Positions 9,067-19,297 of a DNA stretch of 64,000 bases are shown piece after piece. The notes below the pieces were generated by a model. It was given only the letters and a program-made list of their open reading frames with translations, was not told the origin of the DNA and did not search any database. Position 1 is the first letter of the stretch; the number at the start of each line of letters is the position of its first letter. A program made the translations under genes and the position numbers. This DNA is from Monocercomonoides exilis (taxonomy: Eukaryota > Preaxostyla > Oxymonadida > Polymastigidae). Where the stretch lies: assembly GCA_001643675.2 (NCBI GenBank), contig LSRY02000026.1, positions 908,501 through 972,500 on the forward strand, in the 5' to 3' direction.

Positions 9067-12000
9067 ATGCAAGATCCCGCTTCCTCAAGAGCAATGATTG
9101 AATCAAGCCAAACATATGCTTACACATCACCTCGTCATCATCAGTTATACAAATCCAGAAGCGTGATTGAACATAATCAGGGGGATGCTTTCGACTTTGC
9201 AACTTCCGCTAGATCCCCGAAATCTTCGTTAAATTCGATTTCTAATTTATACTCATCAACTCGTTCCTCAGCTGGCAGTTCAGATTTAAAATTTTCTGAT
9301 GTTGCTGATACTGAAAACAGGCATCAAAGGATACAACATACAAAGGCATACTCAACCACTTTTCAAAAATTTGCAGTTTCTTCACCATTTGAGCATACAT
9401 TTCATTCTGATTCATTTGCTCAGAATAAATTTTTGGGCCATTCAACCACAAGAGAATCCAATTTAAATTCATCAATAATTTTATCAAATCCTCCTCCGTT
9501 CGCGAAAATTGAACTTGATACAGAAGAAGATAATGTTTCTGGAGAACGAACATCCAATTCACCAAAGAAAAAAGTACGACGGAGGCTGCAACGCCCACAC
9601 ATAAGGGGAGCCAGTCTTTTTCCTGCATTGGGATCTTCCAGCACCGAAGCGTCTACCCCAAGAGAACCCAAAGAAGGCAAAGGCATTGCAGAAGGGATTA
9701 ACCTCAATGAAAGACTCCATTTTCTTACACCACAACTCACTCCATCATCAACTCTGTCGCCGCTGATGGTCCATTCCGAAAGCGCGCAGCAGTCGCCCAT
9801 CGCTGACCCTACTGATAAGCCCACTCTCTCTTCCTCTCGCCCTTCCTCCCGCGTCCTCACTTCTTCGAGGCAGCAGCTCATCCGGTCTGTCCAAGCCGCC
9901 AGCGAGTGCTTTGCTTCTTCTCAGTGTGCCCATCACCAGCGGCTGAAGAGGTGCCCTGTGTCGCCGTCGTCGCCTTCGTCGTTTGCGTCCTCGTTCAGAG
10001 AAGGAAGCGGGCATTGTACAACATCTGCTTTGGAATCGGAAACGGAAGAGATGTGTTTGAAAAAGAAGTCTGAGGAAGAGGGGGAGGAAGATGAAGGGGA
10101 AGAGGAGGTGGTGGATGGAGAAAGAGGAGAAGGAGATGGAAAAGAGAAGAGTGGGAATGAGGGTGATGGGGATGATAGTAATGAGGAAGAAGAAGAAGAA
10201 GAGGAGGAGGAGGAGGAAGAGGAAGAGAAAGAAGAAGAAGAAGAAGTTGATAACGATAACAGTGAGAATGAAGATGATGACGATGAAGATTGCATTGATG
10301 ATGACGTTGAAGAAGAAGAAACAAAAGAAGACGATGCAGCATCAACAGAAGAAATTGATGAAGAGGAAGAAGAAAAAGATATTGAAGAAGAAAACAAAAC
10401 AACTGCATTTTCACATAATCAACAAACATCCAAAGAAAAAATAACCATTTCATCGTCATCTTCTTCTTCCTCTTCTTCCTTGTCTTCTTCTTCATATCCA
10501 TTTGCTTCTTCGTGTCCTCCATACAGCAACCCTCTTTCCTTCCAATCTTCTTCGCTTTCTTCTTCTTCTTCTTCTTCTTCTCAAACAACTTTTGCTGATG
10601 AAGAAGAAAATGCAGATGAAAATTTGCCTTTTAATCGTCTTCATTCTTCCTCTTCTTCCTCTTCTCCTTCCTCCTCCTCCTCCTCTTCTTCTTCTCCCCT
10701 TTCTTCATATTCTCTCTCTCGCCGTTCATCATCATCATCATCTTTTTCTTCTTCTTCTTCCAATCTTTCTTTATTCCATCTCAATTCTTCTTCTTCTTCC
10801 TCCTCCTCCTCCTCTTCCTCTTCCTCTCCTCACCCTTCTCTTTCCTCTCATTCACTTCATTTTCTTCATTCTTCTCCTTCTTCTCCTTTTTCTCCTTCTC
10901 CCCCTCCTTCTTTTCCTCCTCCTCCTTCTTCTTCTCATTCTCTTCATACTCCTTCTTCTCCTTCTCCTTCTCTTCCTTCTCATTCTTCCTCCTCTTCTTC
11001 TTCTTTAGCCACTCATCTTCTTCGTTCTTCTCCTTCTGATTTTTCTTCTTTCAAACAAGAAGATGTTGATCTGCCTCCTGCTTTTATTGCTCCTACAATA
11101 CAGAAGTTAGAACCAATGATGAATTTTGCTTCTTCTTCTTCTTCTTCTTTTAATATTTCTTCTTCTTTATCTTCTTCCACTTCCTCCTCTTTTTCTTCTT
11201 CTCTTTCTCCTTCTTCTTCTTCTTCTCCTTCTTTGTCTTTTCATTTGCCAACAACTTCATGCCCAGCTTCTCCCTCGCAAAAGAGAAGAAGATCAACTTC
11301 AAATAATAACAATGGCATTAACATTAGCAGTAACGTTAATTGTGATAATAATAGCATAAATAGCATAAATAACATAACGAAAATCAAAGAAATCAAAGAA
11401 ATCAAAGAAATCAAAGAGAATAAGGAAAATAAAGAAATCAAAGAAAACAAAGAAAACAAAGAAAACAAAGAAATCGAAGAAAGTACTCAAAATAAAGAAA
11501 ATAAAGAGGATAAAGAGAACAAACGTCTTTCTTCTCCTTTTCGCCATCTGCATTCTGCTTCTAATCTAACTTGGTTTAATTCGATGGGAAGAAAAGAGAA
11601 AGAGAAAGAGAAAGAGAAAGAGAAAGAAATGAAGATAAAATCAGAAGATGTGATAGAAAATTCTTCTTCTTCTTCTTCTTCTTCTTCTTCATTGGAGAAG
11701 GACGAAGATGAAGACTTAGAAAACAAGGAAAAAGATAAAACTTTACTACAAATTTTACCTTCATCCTCTTCTTCTCTTTCCTCTTCGTCTTCACCATCTC
11801 TTTCTCAATCATTCACCCAAAACACATCATCATCGTCATCATCTTCTTCTTCTCTTTCTCCTTCACTTCATTCACCTCGCAACAAATCACTTCAGAAACA
11901 ACCACAAATGCTAAATTCTTCCTCTTCCTCTTCCTCTTCCTCTTCCTCTTCCTCTTCCTCTTCTTCTTCCTCTTCTTCTTCTTCTTCTTCCTTTCCTTCT

Positions 12001-15000
12001 TCAAATTCTTCATCTTCTTCTTTTTCTTCACCTCGTTCTTCTTCTCAAAACAAAAACATTTCACAAATTTCTTCTTCTTCTTCTCTTTCTCCCTCTTCTT
12101 CTTCTTCACCTCGTTCTTCTTCCTCTTCCTCTTCCTCTCAACAACAACCAACAACAAGAAAAATGTATCGAATTATGATCAAACCACCTAAGCAAAATAA
12201 TCGCTATAATTCTTCTTTTTCTTCTTCATCATCTTCCTCTTCCTCTTTTTCTTCTTCCTTTTCTTCTTCTTCTTCCTCCTCCTCCTCCTCTTCTTCTTCT
12301 TCTTCTCCTTCTCCTTCTCCTTCTTCTTCTTCACACAGAAGAGCAAAAACAAGTTTTTCACTGAAAATTCCAAAAAACAATCAAAATTTAGCTTCTTTTT
12401 CTTCCAATTCTTCGATTTCTTCGATTTCTGCAAATGTCCATACAAAACCACAAACAAAACTGAAAATGGAACAAAAATTGAGTCAAAAGAATGAAATGAA
12501 TGAAAAAAGTAAAATTAATAAGCAAAATAGACAAGTTAAACAACAAAATATTCAAAATAATCAAAATTCATTTCAAAACCAACAAAACTTGCAAAACTTT
12601 CAAAAACGAGCTAAAAATATTGTTTTTCGTTCTTCTTCTGTTGCTGCACAATCAATTTCTTCTTCGTCTTCGTCTTCTTCGTCTTCTCCTTCTCTTTCTC
12701 CTTCTCCTTCTCCATCTTCTTTCCCATCTTCCTCCTCCTCCTCCTCTTCTTCTTCTTCTTCTCTTTCTCCTTTTCGTCGTTCAATCACAAACATGACTTC
12801 AATTAAAGATTCAAATGACGAAGAACAATTGCAGAATTTCAAAATAGAAAAGGAAAAAGATATTAATGAAATGAATGAAATGAAAGAGGAAATGAAAGAG
12901 AAGGGGAAAGAGAAGGAGAAAGAGAAGGAGAAGGAGAAAGAAAAGGAGAAAATGATTTTTGAAGAAAAAATAACAAAAGATAAGATGAAAAAGGAAGAAA
13001 TAGAAGAAATTGAAGAAATGAAGAATAAAGAGAAGGAGAAGGACAAAGAGAAAGAGAAAGAGAAAGAGAAAGAGAAAGAGAAAGAGAAAGAGAATGTTGG
13101 AAGAGAAGGAAGAAAGAATTATACGGTTGTTGAGCTTCCATCAAAACGAAGGCAAATATTGAATGAAAAGAAAGAAGAAAAGGAAGAAGAAGAAGAAGAA
13201 GAAGAAAAGGAAATTGAAACAACTGAAGAAGAAGAAGAAGAATTGGAAGAGGAAGAAGAAACGGAAGAAGAAGAGGAGGAGCAAGAAGAAGAAGACAATG
13301 AAGAAGATAAAGAAAAACAAAAAGATGAAAAAGAACAAGAAAAAGAAGAAGAAGAAATCAACTTTGTAGAGGAAGGCGAACAAAGTAAGCAAAAAATGAC
13401 ATCTTCAAACAACATAACTGGAATTTTCCCCAAAGAAGATAAATCTCCGAGAACTCTTAATTCTCCGAGATCTTCTATTTCTCCGAAGCAGAAGGTGATT
13501 CATAAGCATCTGTCAAAATCGATAGCTCTGCCAAATGTTCTGAATGAAGATGTTGAAGCAAGCAAAATAAACAAAATGAACAAAATAAGTCAAATAAATA
13601 AAATAAACGAAGTAAATAAAACTTATAAAGAAAGTGAAATAGACGAAGTGAATAATGTTAATCAAATAAAAATGATAAATGAAGCAAATAAAATAAAAAA
13701 TGAAAATAATGGGAATAAAGTAAATAAAGTAAATAAACCAAGCAACATTGAAAAATCACCACAAATAGAGTCATCGTTAAGTTCTCACATAAATACTTGG
13801 TGTTCGGTGAGTGAAAAATTAACAGGCTTTAATGAAAAAGATGAAGATAAAATTTCATCTTTTTCTGATTCTTTTGGTGGAAAGAAGAATGCTTTGAATG
13901 AACAAATGGTAAATGACTTAGCTGCAACAACCACGTTATTAACATCATCTGATACTTCTTCTTCTTCGCTTTCTTCTTCCTCTTCTTCAACATCTCCTTC
14001 TTCTTTCTCTTCTTCTTTTTCCTCCCCCTCCTCCTCCCCTTCTTCCTCTTCTTATCCTCCCTCTCTCATCCCTCGTCTCAATCTTTCTTCTCGCACATCA
14101 TCTTCTTCTTCTTCCTCTTCTTCTTCTTCTTCTACTCCATTCACCAATCACTTCACCCGCACCTCAAAACCTCGTTTCGACCAAAAACACACAGAAAATA
14201 CGAGAAATCGAATGAAACAAAACAATTCATTAGGATCTTCAAATTCTTCTTCCTCTTCTTCCTCTTCTTCTCCTTTCACCTCCTCTTCCTCCTCCTCTTC
14301 CTCCTCTTCCATATTTCCTTCTCCTTCTTCTTCTTCATCTCAACCTCTTCCTCTTCCTCTTCCTCAAAAGAGAGAAACTTTTCATCTCAAAATTTCGCCT
14401 CAAAATGCCAAAGACCATTTCATTCACTCAAAAAATTCAACATTTCACAGACAGCTTCATCAGTCTTCTCCTCGCTCGAAAACTAATCTTGTTTCTTCTT
14501 CTTCTTCTTCTTCTTCTGCTTCTTCTTCTTCACCTCGCACTTCTAATTATAATTCTTCTTCTTCCTCCTCCTCCTCCTCTTCTCCTTCTTCTCCTTCTCC
14601 TTCTCCTTATTCTTCACCTCGTTCTTCTACTCAAAACAAAAACATTTCACAAATTTCATCATCATCTTCTTCTTCTCCTTCCTCTTCTTCTTCTTCTTCT
14701 TCTTCTTCTTCTTCTTCTTCTTCCCTCAACAAACCAACAAACAAACGCAAACAAAGAAATACCCATCTTTCTATTACCCTCCCAAGAACAGTAGCAAAAC
14801 CGATTCTATCGCCTTTATGCCCTCCAAAGACAAAGATTGTGGATCCTTCTTCTTTGACATCATCTTTTAATGCTTCTTCTTCTTCTTCTTCTTCTTCTTG
14901 TGATACATCATCATCAACTTCTTCTTCTGATATCATTTCATCTTCTTCTATTTCCTCTTCCTCCTCTTCTTCTTCAGCTCCTCCTCCTCCTCCTGCTTCT

Positions 15001-18000
15001 TCTTCTGATGCTGTTGATTCTAATAAACAATCATCATCATCATCATTTTCTTCTTCTTCTTCTTCTTCTTCTCCATCTTCTTCCTCTTCCACTCTCTTCA
15101 TCCACCAGCAAAAACCTTCCAATCTTTCAATTTCTGTTGCATCTCTTTCCTCCTCTTCCTCTTCTTCTCTTTCATCATCATCTTCTTCTTCTTCCTCTCT
15201 TTCTTCCTCTTCCTCTTCCTCTTCCTCTTCCTCTCTTTCTTCCTCTTCTTCCTCCTCCTCTTCTCCTTCTCTCCAGCCACACACTCCATCTGATATTTCT
15301 TCTATTCCACCAGGAACCGTCCAGGCAATGATCACTTTATTCAACAGAAGTGGAGGAAGAGGAAGAGAAGGAGAAAGAGAAGGAGAAAGAAGAAGAGAAA
15401 GAGCGAGAGAAGGAGAAAGAGAAGGAAGAAGAGAGGGAAGAGAAGGAGAAGGAGAAGGAAAGAAAGTGAATTTCGAAGATTATGGAGTTATTTCTCATAA
15501 TTCCAGTTCTTCTTCTTCTTCTTTTGTTTCTTCTTCTGCTGCTTATTTCAATGAAAACAAATCAAAAGTAAAGAATTTATTGTCTTCTTCTTTTTCCACC
15601 TCTTTTTCTTCTTCCTCTTCCTCTTCTCCTTCAAGCATTGCCATTTCAACTCCTCCAAAAATATCTTCCTCTTTATCATCCACCCTTCCTTCTTCTCCTT
15701 CTCCTTCTCCTTCTCCTCTTTCTCCTTCTTCTCCTTCTTCTCCTTCTTCTCCTTCTTCTCCCTCTTCTCCCTCTTCCTCTCTAATTATTCCTGCTTCTTC
15801 TTCCCTTGCTTCTTCTTTCTCTCCACCTTCTTATCCTTCTTCTTCTTCTTCTTCTTCTTCCATTGCCTTGTCAACTCAACAGCAAATAAACAGCATAGAA
15901 GAAAAATTATTGAGTCTTCAAGCAAATAAAAGATATGAATTAAATGGCAATAATAATTATAATAATCGCAACATTTCTCATTTTTCTCTTTCCTCTTCTC
16001 CTTCCCCTCCTCCTCTTTCTCCTCCTCCTTCTTCTTTTCCCCCTTCTTCTTCTCCTTTCTCTCCTTCTCCTCTTTCTCCTTCTCGCTATCCCCCCACCCC
16101 TTCCTCTCCTCTTTATCCACCTCCTTCCTCTCCCACTTCTTCCTTCTCTTCTTTCGACCCATCTCTCCATCGCACCATTTCTGTCTCTCATGTTGACTCA
16201 TTTGGCAGCATCAGCAGACGCTCTTCGTGCTCGTTGGGGTTTGAGAAGAGAGAAGAAGAAGGAGAAGAAGGAGGAGAAGGAGAAGAAGGAGAAGAAGGAG
16301 AAGAAGGAAGAGGAGAAGGAAGAGGAGAAGGAGAAGATAAAGAAATATCCAATTATCTTCCGTCATCATCAAATAATTTTTCTTCTTCTTCTTCTTCCTC
16401 TTCCTCTTCCTCTTCCTCTTCTTCCTCAACAGAATCCGCCTCCACAAGTGCCCTTCTCCCCTCTCTTGTTCCTTCTCACCAAATCCATCTTCTTCCTCTT
16501 TCTTCTTCTGATTTTCGTTCAACTTTCAAATTTTCTGAGGTGAAAATCAAAAAACAGAGAAGAAATTTGTTTCCAACATATTCTGACCCGACTTTGCAGA
16601 AGCATTCACATGTTGCCATTTCGACAGAAGAACTTTATTCGCCTTTGTTTGACAATGAAGAGGAGAAGGAAGTGAGATTGGGGATGGAGGAGTGGAGGAG
16701 GAAGAAGAAGAAGATGATGATGATGATGAGAGAAGAAGAAGGAAAAGGAGAAAGAGAAAGAGAAAGAGAAAGAGAAAGAGAAAGAGAAAGAGAAAGAGAG
16801 AGAGAAGAAGGAGAAGGAGGAAGAGAAGGAAGAGAAGAAAGAGAAGAAAATGAAGAAAGGGAAAATGGAGTGAATGACATGGATGTATATGAACATCACA
16901 ATTATCAAAGAAAAGAAGAAGAAAAGAAAGCAGAAAAGGAAGAAGAAGAGGCGAAAAAAGAAGCAGAAGAAGCAGAAGAAGCGGAGAAAGAGAAGCAGGA
17001 GATGTTGATGATGATCCTTCAGATTGAAGAAGAAAAGAAGCAAATGGCAAATCATCATGCATTGAAGAAGTTGGAATGTGGAGAAGGCAAAAATGCAATG
17101 AAACAGGAAGACAAACAGGATTTTGTGGAGAAGTTTAATGAACAATCGATGATACAGAAAATGGAAGAAGGAGAAAGAGAAAGAGAAGAAGGAGGAGGAG
17201 AAAGAAGAGAAGGAGAAGAAGAAAGAAGAGAAGAACAAAAGCAACAAATTCAACAAAAACAGAATGAAATGAATCAGACATCACCTAATTCTCAATCAAC
17301 AATCACAGAACAAAACACATTCATTTCGAAATTAATGAAAGCAGATAAAGTCAACACATTAGGATTTAGCAATGTTTTGATAGAGGCAAAGAAAAAGAAG
17401 AAGAAAAAGAAGAAGAAGAAGAAGAAAGGAGCGTTTGGAGGGGTTGTATTCAGAACATTTCCGAATACCCCTCTTCTTTCTGCTTGTTCTTCTCCAATTG
17501 CTTCTCCTTTCACTTCGCCAAAGTTCACTTCTGTTTCTCCCACTGAAAAAAGGGGGAAAGATAAAGATGAGGACAATGAAAAAGCCAATGAAAATGACAA
17601 AGTTGAAGTCTCAAATGTGACAACTGTTGCTTCAATTGCTGAAGCAGCTCGTTCTATCCATCTTCCTCTCTCTTCTCTCACTTCTCTTCTAAATGAATCT
17701 TTTATTGTGAATAAGTTGGATCCTATGTCTCATTCTCTTAACAGGGAAAGAATGGAACAATTTGAACAATTAGAACATTCTCCTCATTCTTCTCATTCTT
17801 CTCATTCTTCTCGTTTATATCATTCTCCTCTTTCTCCTCTTTCTCCTCTTTCATCTGCATTGCCTGTGGATTCTGGGCAGATATCCCAAAAGACAGAAGT
17901 GATTGAGAATGAATTGCAAGCTTCGCTTCTTGCTTCTTCTTCTTCTCCTTCTCCTTCTCCGTTTTCATCATCATTATCTTCCTCTTCCTCCTCCTCCTCC

Positions 18001-18249
18001 TCCTCCTCCTCTTCTTCTTCTTCTTCTTCTTCTTCTTCTTCTTCTTCTTCTTCTTCTTCTTCTTCTTCTTCTTCTTCTTCTTCTTCTTTTTTATCTTCCC
18101 ATTCTTCTCCCTCTCCCTCCTTCTCCTCTCTTTCTCATTTGACTGTTCTGTCGCACTGTCCAAAATGCAGCCACAAGCGCTGCTGTGATGAAGCCGTCTT
18201 TTGCTGCAGATGTGCTGCCAGTTTGATTGTGAATGATTCTGTGCAATGA
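9067..18249 (+). CDS. Giant Ser/Glu/Lys low-complexity protein with C-terminal Cys cluster
   Basis: A single open frame of 3060 codons runs from ATG 9067 to TGA 18249. I do not recognise the family. The first 300 residues are of fairly normal composition. Then come alternating blocks of poly-Ser (TCT/TCC), acidic runs (GAA/GAG), KEKE and REGE runs, Asn/Ile/Lys repeats around residues 750-810, and a poly-Lys run near 2777. The final 30 residues contain CPKCSHKRCCDEAVFCCRC (3031-3049), with spacing like a small zinc ribbon, followed by a short tail. Absence of any stop over 9 kb and the closing Cys cluster indicate real selection on the frame. There is no signal peptide or membrane span. Most of it should be disordered. 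Whether short introns are hidden in the repeats cannot be excluded. Confidence 0.8.
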   Translation: MQDPASSRAMIESSQTYAYTSPRHHQLYKSRSVIEHNQGDAFDFATSARSPKSSLNSISNLYSSTRSSAGSSDLKFSDVADTENRHQRIQHTKAYSTTFQKFAVSSPFEHTFHSDSFAQNKFLGHSTTRESNLNSSIILSNPPPFAKIELDTEEDNVSGERTSNSPKKKVRRRLQRPHIRGASLFPALGSSSTEASTPREPKEGKGIAEGINLNERLHFLTPQLTPSSTLSPLMVHSESAQQSPIADPTDKPTLSSSRPSSRVLTSSRQQLIRSVQAASECFASSQCAHHQRLKRCPVSPSSPSSFASSFREGSGHCTTSALESETEEMCLKKKSEEEGEEDEGEEEVVDGERGEGDGKEKSGNEGDGDDSNEEEEEEEEEEEEEEEKEEEEEVDNDNSENEDDDDEDCIDDDVEEEETKEDDAASTEEIDEEEEEKDIEEENKTTAFSHNQQTSKEKITISSSSSSSSSSLSSSSYPFASSCPPYSNPLSFQSSSLSSSSSSSSQTTFADEEENADENLPFNRLHSSSSSSSPSSSSSSSSSPLSSYSLSRRSSSSSSFSSSSSNLSLFHLNSSSSSSSSSSSSSSPHPSLSSHSLHFLHSSPSSPFSPSPPPSFPPPPSSSHSLHTPSSPSPSLPSHSSSSSSSLATHLLRSSPSDFSSFKQEDVDLPPAFIAPTIQKLEPMMNFASSSSSSFNISSSLSSSTSSSFSSSLSPSSSSSPSLSFHLPTTSCPASPSQKRRRSTSNNNNGINISSNVNCDNNSINSINNITKIKEIKEIKEIKENKENKEIKENKENKENKEIEESTQNKENKEDKENKRLSSPFRHLHSASNLTWFNSMGRKEKEKEKEKEKEMKIKSEDVIENSSSSSSSSSSLEKDEDEDLENKEKDKTLLQILPSSSSSLSSSSSPSLSQSFTQNTSSSSSSSSSLSPSLHSPRNKSLQKQPQMLNSSSSSSSSSSSSSSSSSSSSSSSSSFPSSNSSSSSFSSPRSSSQNKNISQISSSSSLSPSSSSSPRSSSSSSSSQQQPTTRKMYRIMIKPPKQNNRYNSSFSSSSSSSSSFSSSFSSSSSSSSSSSSSSSPSPSPSSSSHRRAKTSFSLKIPKNNQNLASFSSNSSISSISANVHTKPQTKLKMEQKLSQKNEMNEKSKINKQNRQVKQQNIQNNQNSFQNQQNLQNFQKRAKNIVFRSSSVAAQSISSSSSSSSSSPSLSPSPSPSSFPSSSSSSSSSSSSLSPFRRSITNMTSIKDSNDEEQLQNFKIEKEKDINEMNEMKEEMKEKGKEKEKEKEKEKEKEKMIFEEKITKDKMKKEEIEEIEEMKNKEKEKDKEKEKEKEKEKEKEKENVGREGRKNYTVVELPSKRRQILNEKKEEKEEEEEEEEKEIETTEEEEEELEEEEETEEEEEEQEEEDNEEDKEKQKDEKEQEKEEEEINFVEEGEQSKQKMTSSNNITGIFPKEDKSPRTLNSPRSSISPKQKVIHKHLSKSIALPNVLNEDVEASKINKMNKISQINKINEVNKTYKESEIDEVNNVNQIKMINEANKIKNENNGNKVNKVNKPSNIEKSPQIESSLSSHINTWCSVSEKLTGFNEKDEDKISSFSDSFGGKKNALNEQMVNDLAATTTLLTSSDTSSSSLSSSSSSTSPSSFSSSFSSPSSSPSSSSYPPSLIPRLNLSSRTSSSSSSSSSSSSTPFTNHFTRTSKPRFDQKHTENTRNRMKQNNSLGSSNSSSSSSSSSPFTSSSSSSSSSSIFPSPSSSSSQPLPLPLPQKRETFHLKISPQNAKDHFIHSKNSTFHRQLHQSSPRSKTNLVSSSSSSSSASSSSPRTSNYNSSSSSSSSSSPSSPSPSPYSSPRSSTQNKNISQISSSSSSSPSSSSSSSSSSSSSSSLNKPTNKRKQRNTHLSITLPRTVAKPILSPLCPPKTKIVDPSSLTSSFNASSSSSSSSCDTSSSTSSSDIISSSSISSSSSSSSAPPPPPASSSDAVDSNKQSSSSSFSSSSSSSSPSSSSSTLFIHQQKPSNLSISVASLSSSSSSSLSSSSSSSSSLSSSSSSSSSSSLSSSSSSSSSPSLQPHTPSDISSIPPGTVQAMITLFNRSGGRGREGEREGERRRERAREGEREGRREGREGEGEGKKVNFEDYGVISHNSSSSSSSFVSSSAAYFNENKSKVKNLLSSSFSTSFSSSSSSSPSSIAISTPPKISSSLSSTLPSSPSPSPSPLSPSSPSSPSSPSSPSSPSSSLIIPASSSLASSFSPPSYPSSSSSSSSIALSTQQQINSIEEKLLSLQANKRYELNGNNNYNNRNISHFSLSSSPSPPPLSPPPSSFPPSSSPFSPSPLSPSRYPPTPSSPLYPPPSSPTSSFSSFDPSLHRTISVSHVDSFGSISRRSSCSLGFEKREEEGEEGGEGEEGEEGEEGRGEGRGEGEDKEISNYLPSSSNNFSSSSSSSSSSSSSSSSTESASTSALLPSLVPSHQIHLLPLSSSDFRSTFKFSEVKIKKQRRNLFPTYSDPTLQKHSHVAISTEELYSPLFDNEEEKEVRLGMEEWRRKKKKMMMMMREEEGKGEREREREREREREREREREEGEGGREGREEREENEERENGVNDMDVYEHHNYQRKEEEKKAEKEEEEAKKEAEEAEEAEKEKQEMLMMILQIEEEKKQMANHHALKKLECGEGKNAMKQEDKQDFVEKFNEQSMIQKMEEGEREREEGGGERREGEEERREEQKQQIQQKQNEMNQTSPNSQSTITEQNTFISKLMKADKVNTLGFSNVLIEAKKKKKKKKKKKKKGAFGGVVFRTFPNTPLLSACSSPIASPFTSPKFTSVSPTEKRGKDKDEDNEKANENDKVEVSNVTTVASIAEAARSIHLPLSSLTSLLNESFIVNKLDPMSHSLNRERMEQFEQLEHSPHSSHSSHSSRLYHSPLSPLSPLSSALPVDSGQISQKTEVIENELQASLLASSSSPSPSPFSSSLSSSSSSSSSSSSSSSSSSSSSSSSSSSSSSSSSSSSSFLSSHSSPSPSFSSLSHLTVLSHCPKCSHKRCCDEAVFCCRCAASLIVNDSVQ
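18005..18090 (+). repeat. (TCT)n tract coding poly-Ser near the end of the giant gene
   Basis: A run of TCC triplets, then more than 20 uninterrupted TCT triplets in frame, just before the C-terminal Cys cluster. Confidence 0.92.
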
Positions 18250-18284
18250 AATGGATGGAAGAAGGGGGAGGAAGAGGAAGAGGA

Positions 18285-18357
18285 AGAAGGAAGAAGGAGG
18301 AAGGAGGAAGGAGGAAGGAGGAAGGAGGAAGGAGGAAGGAGGAAGGAGGAAGGAGAT
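18285..18357. repeat. GGAGGAA minisatellite
   Basis: About nine head-to-tail copies of the 7-mer GGAGGAA lie just past the stop codon at 18249. They continue the purine strand bias seen in the gene. Confidence 0.9.
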
Positions 18358-19133
18358 TGAAATATTACTGTGTATTTTAGTTATTGTGCAATAAGAATAT
18401 ACGGTTTTTTTTTTTATGTATTTTTATTTTATTCATATTCTTTTCATTTCTTCTTTTATTTTATGAAAAAGAAAATGTTGATAGAGAATCTTCATTTATG
18501 TGGATTTATCAATGCAAAATAATATTTTCTTATTCAATTCCAATAAAATTCCAGTTTTTATTATAACCATTATTATTATTATTATTCGATTTCTTTCTCT
18601 TGTTGTCTTTTGAGTTTTCTCAAATATACGTGAAAGTAGATCTAACATTCGTCTTTTTCCATTTGTGGTTTTTCTTTGAAAATGAAATGAAATGCATTTC
18701 TTTGTCTTTCTTTTGTATTAAGAAGAATTATTACCATTATTACAACTATTATTATTCATCATTAGATTTTGGAAAACGAGTTTTAATGTATCGATTATTT
18801 TTTTCTTTTTATCTTTTTTCTTTTTTTTACTAGCTTCATTTTTGCTCATTTGTGAATTTTTAACATGATAAGAGATTATCCTCTTGAGCTTCTGCGTCTT
18901 TTTTTTCGCTATTTACAACTTTATTTGAGTTTGTTTAATTAGTGATTGCTATTATAAACGTAAATAATTTTTATTAATAAATATTTTAACTTATATTTTT
19001 CTTTTTTTTTCAATTCTAAGAATGTTCGTTCTTTTCTGGTTTTCATTTCCTTTCCTTTTTTTTTTCATATTTTAACTTGCAACAAGCCTCTTTTCTTTTT
19101 GATTAAAATACGTGATTTTAAAGAGAATTAACA
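18358..19133. other. Intergenic, AT-rich
   Basis: 3' flank of the giant gene and left flank of the transposon. It holds T-rich runs and (ATT)n stretches near 18570. No gene seen. Confidence 0.6.
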
Positions 19134-19297
19134 TACAATGAGTGAAAAACCCAGAACATGGTAAAAAAAACCCGGACTTTTTATTAAAATTCATATATCT
19201 CGACAAGTTTAAAAAATTAAATTATAATAATTCACGCATTCATACATCAGTATATAACACATCTAACAATATTGAAATTTTCATTTGCTGTGCTGCA

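Noticed and set aside
10502-18142. Long poly-Leu, poly-Phe and Lys/Arg open frames overlapping the giant gene on both strands
   Set aside because: They are frame shadows of TCT/GAA triplet repeats. Only the Ser/Glu frame is continuous over 9 kb and ends in a structured motif.
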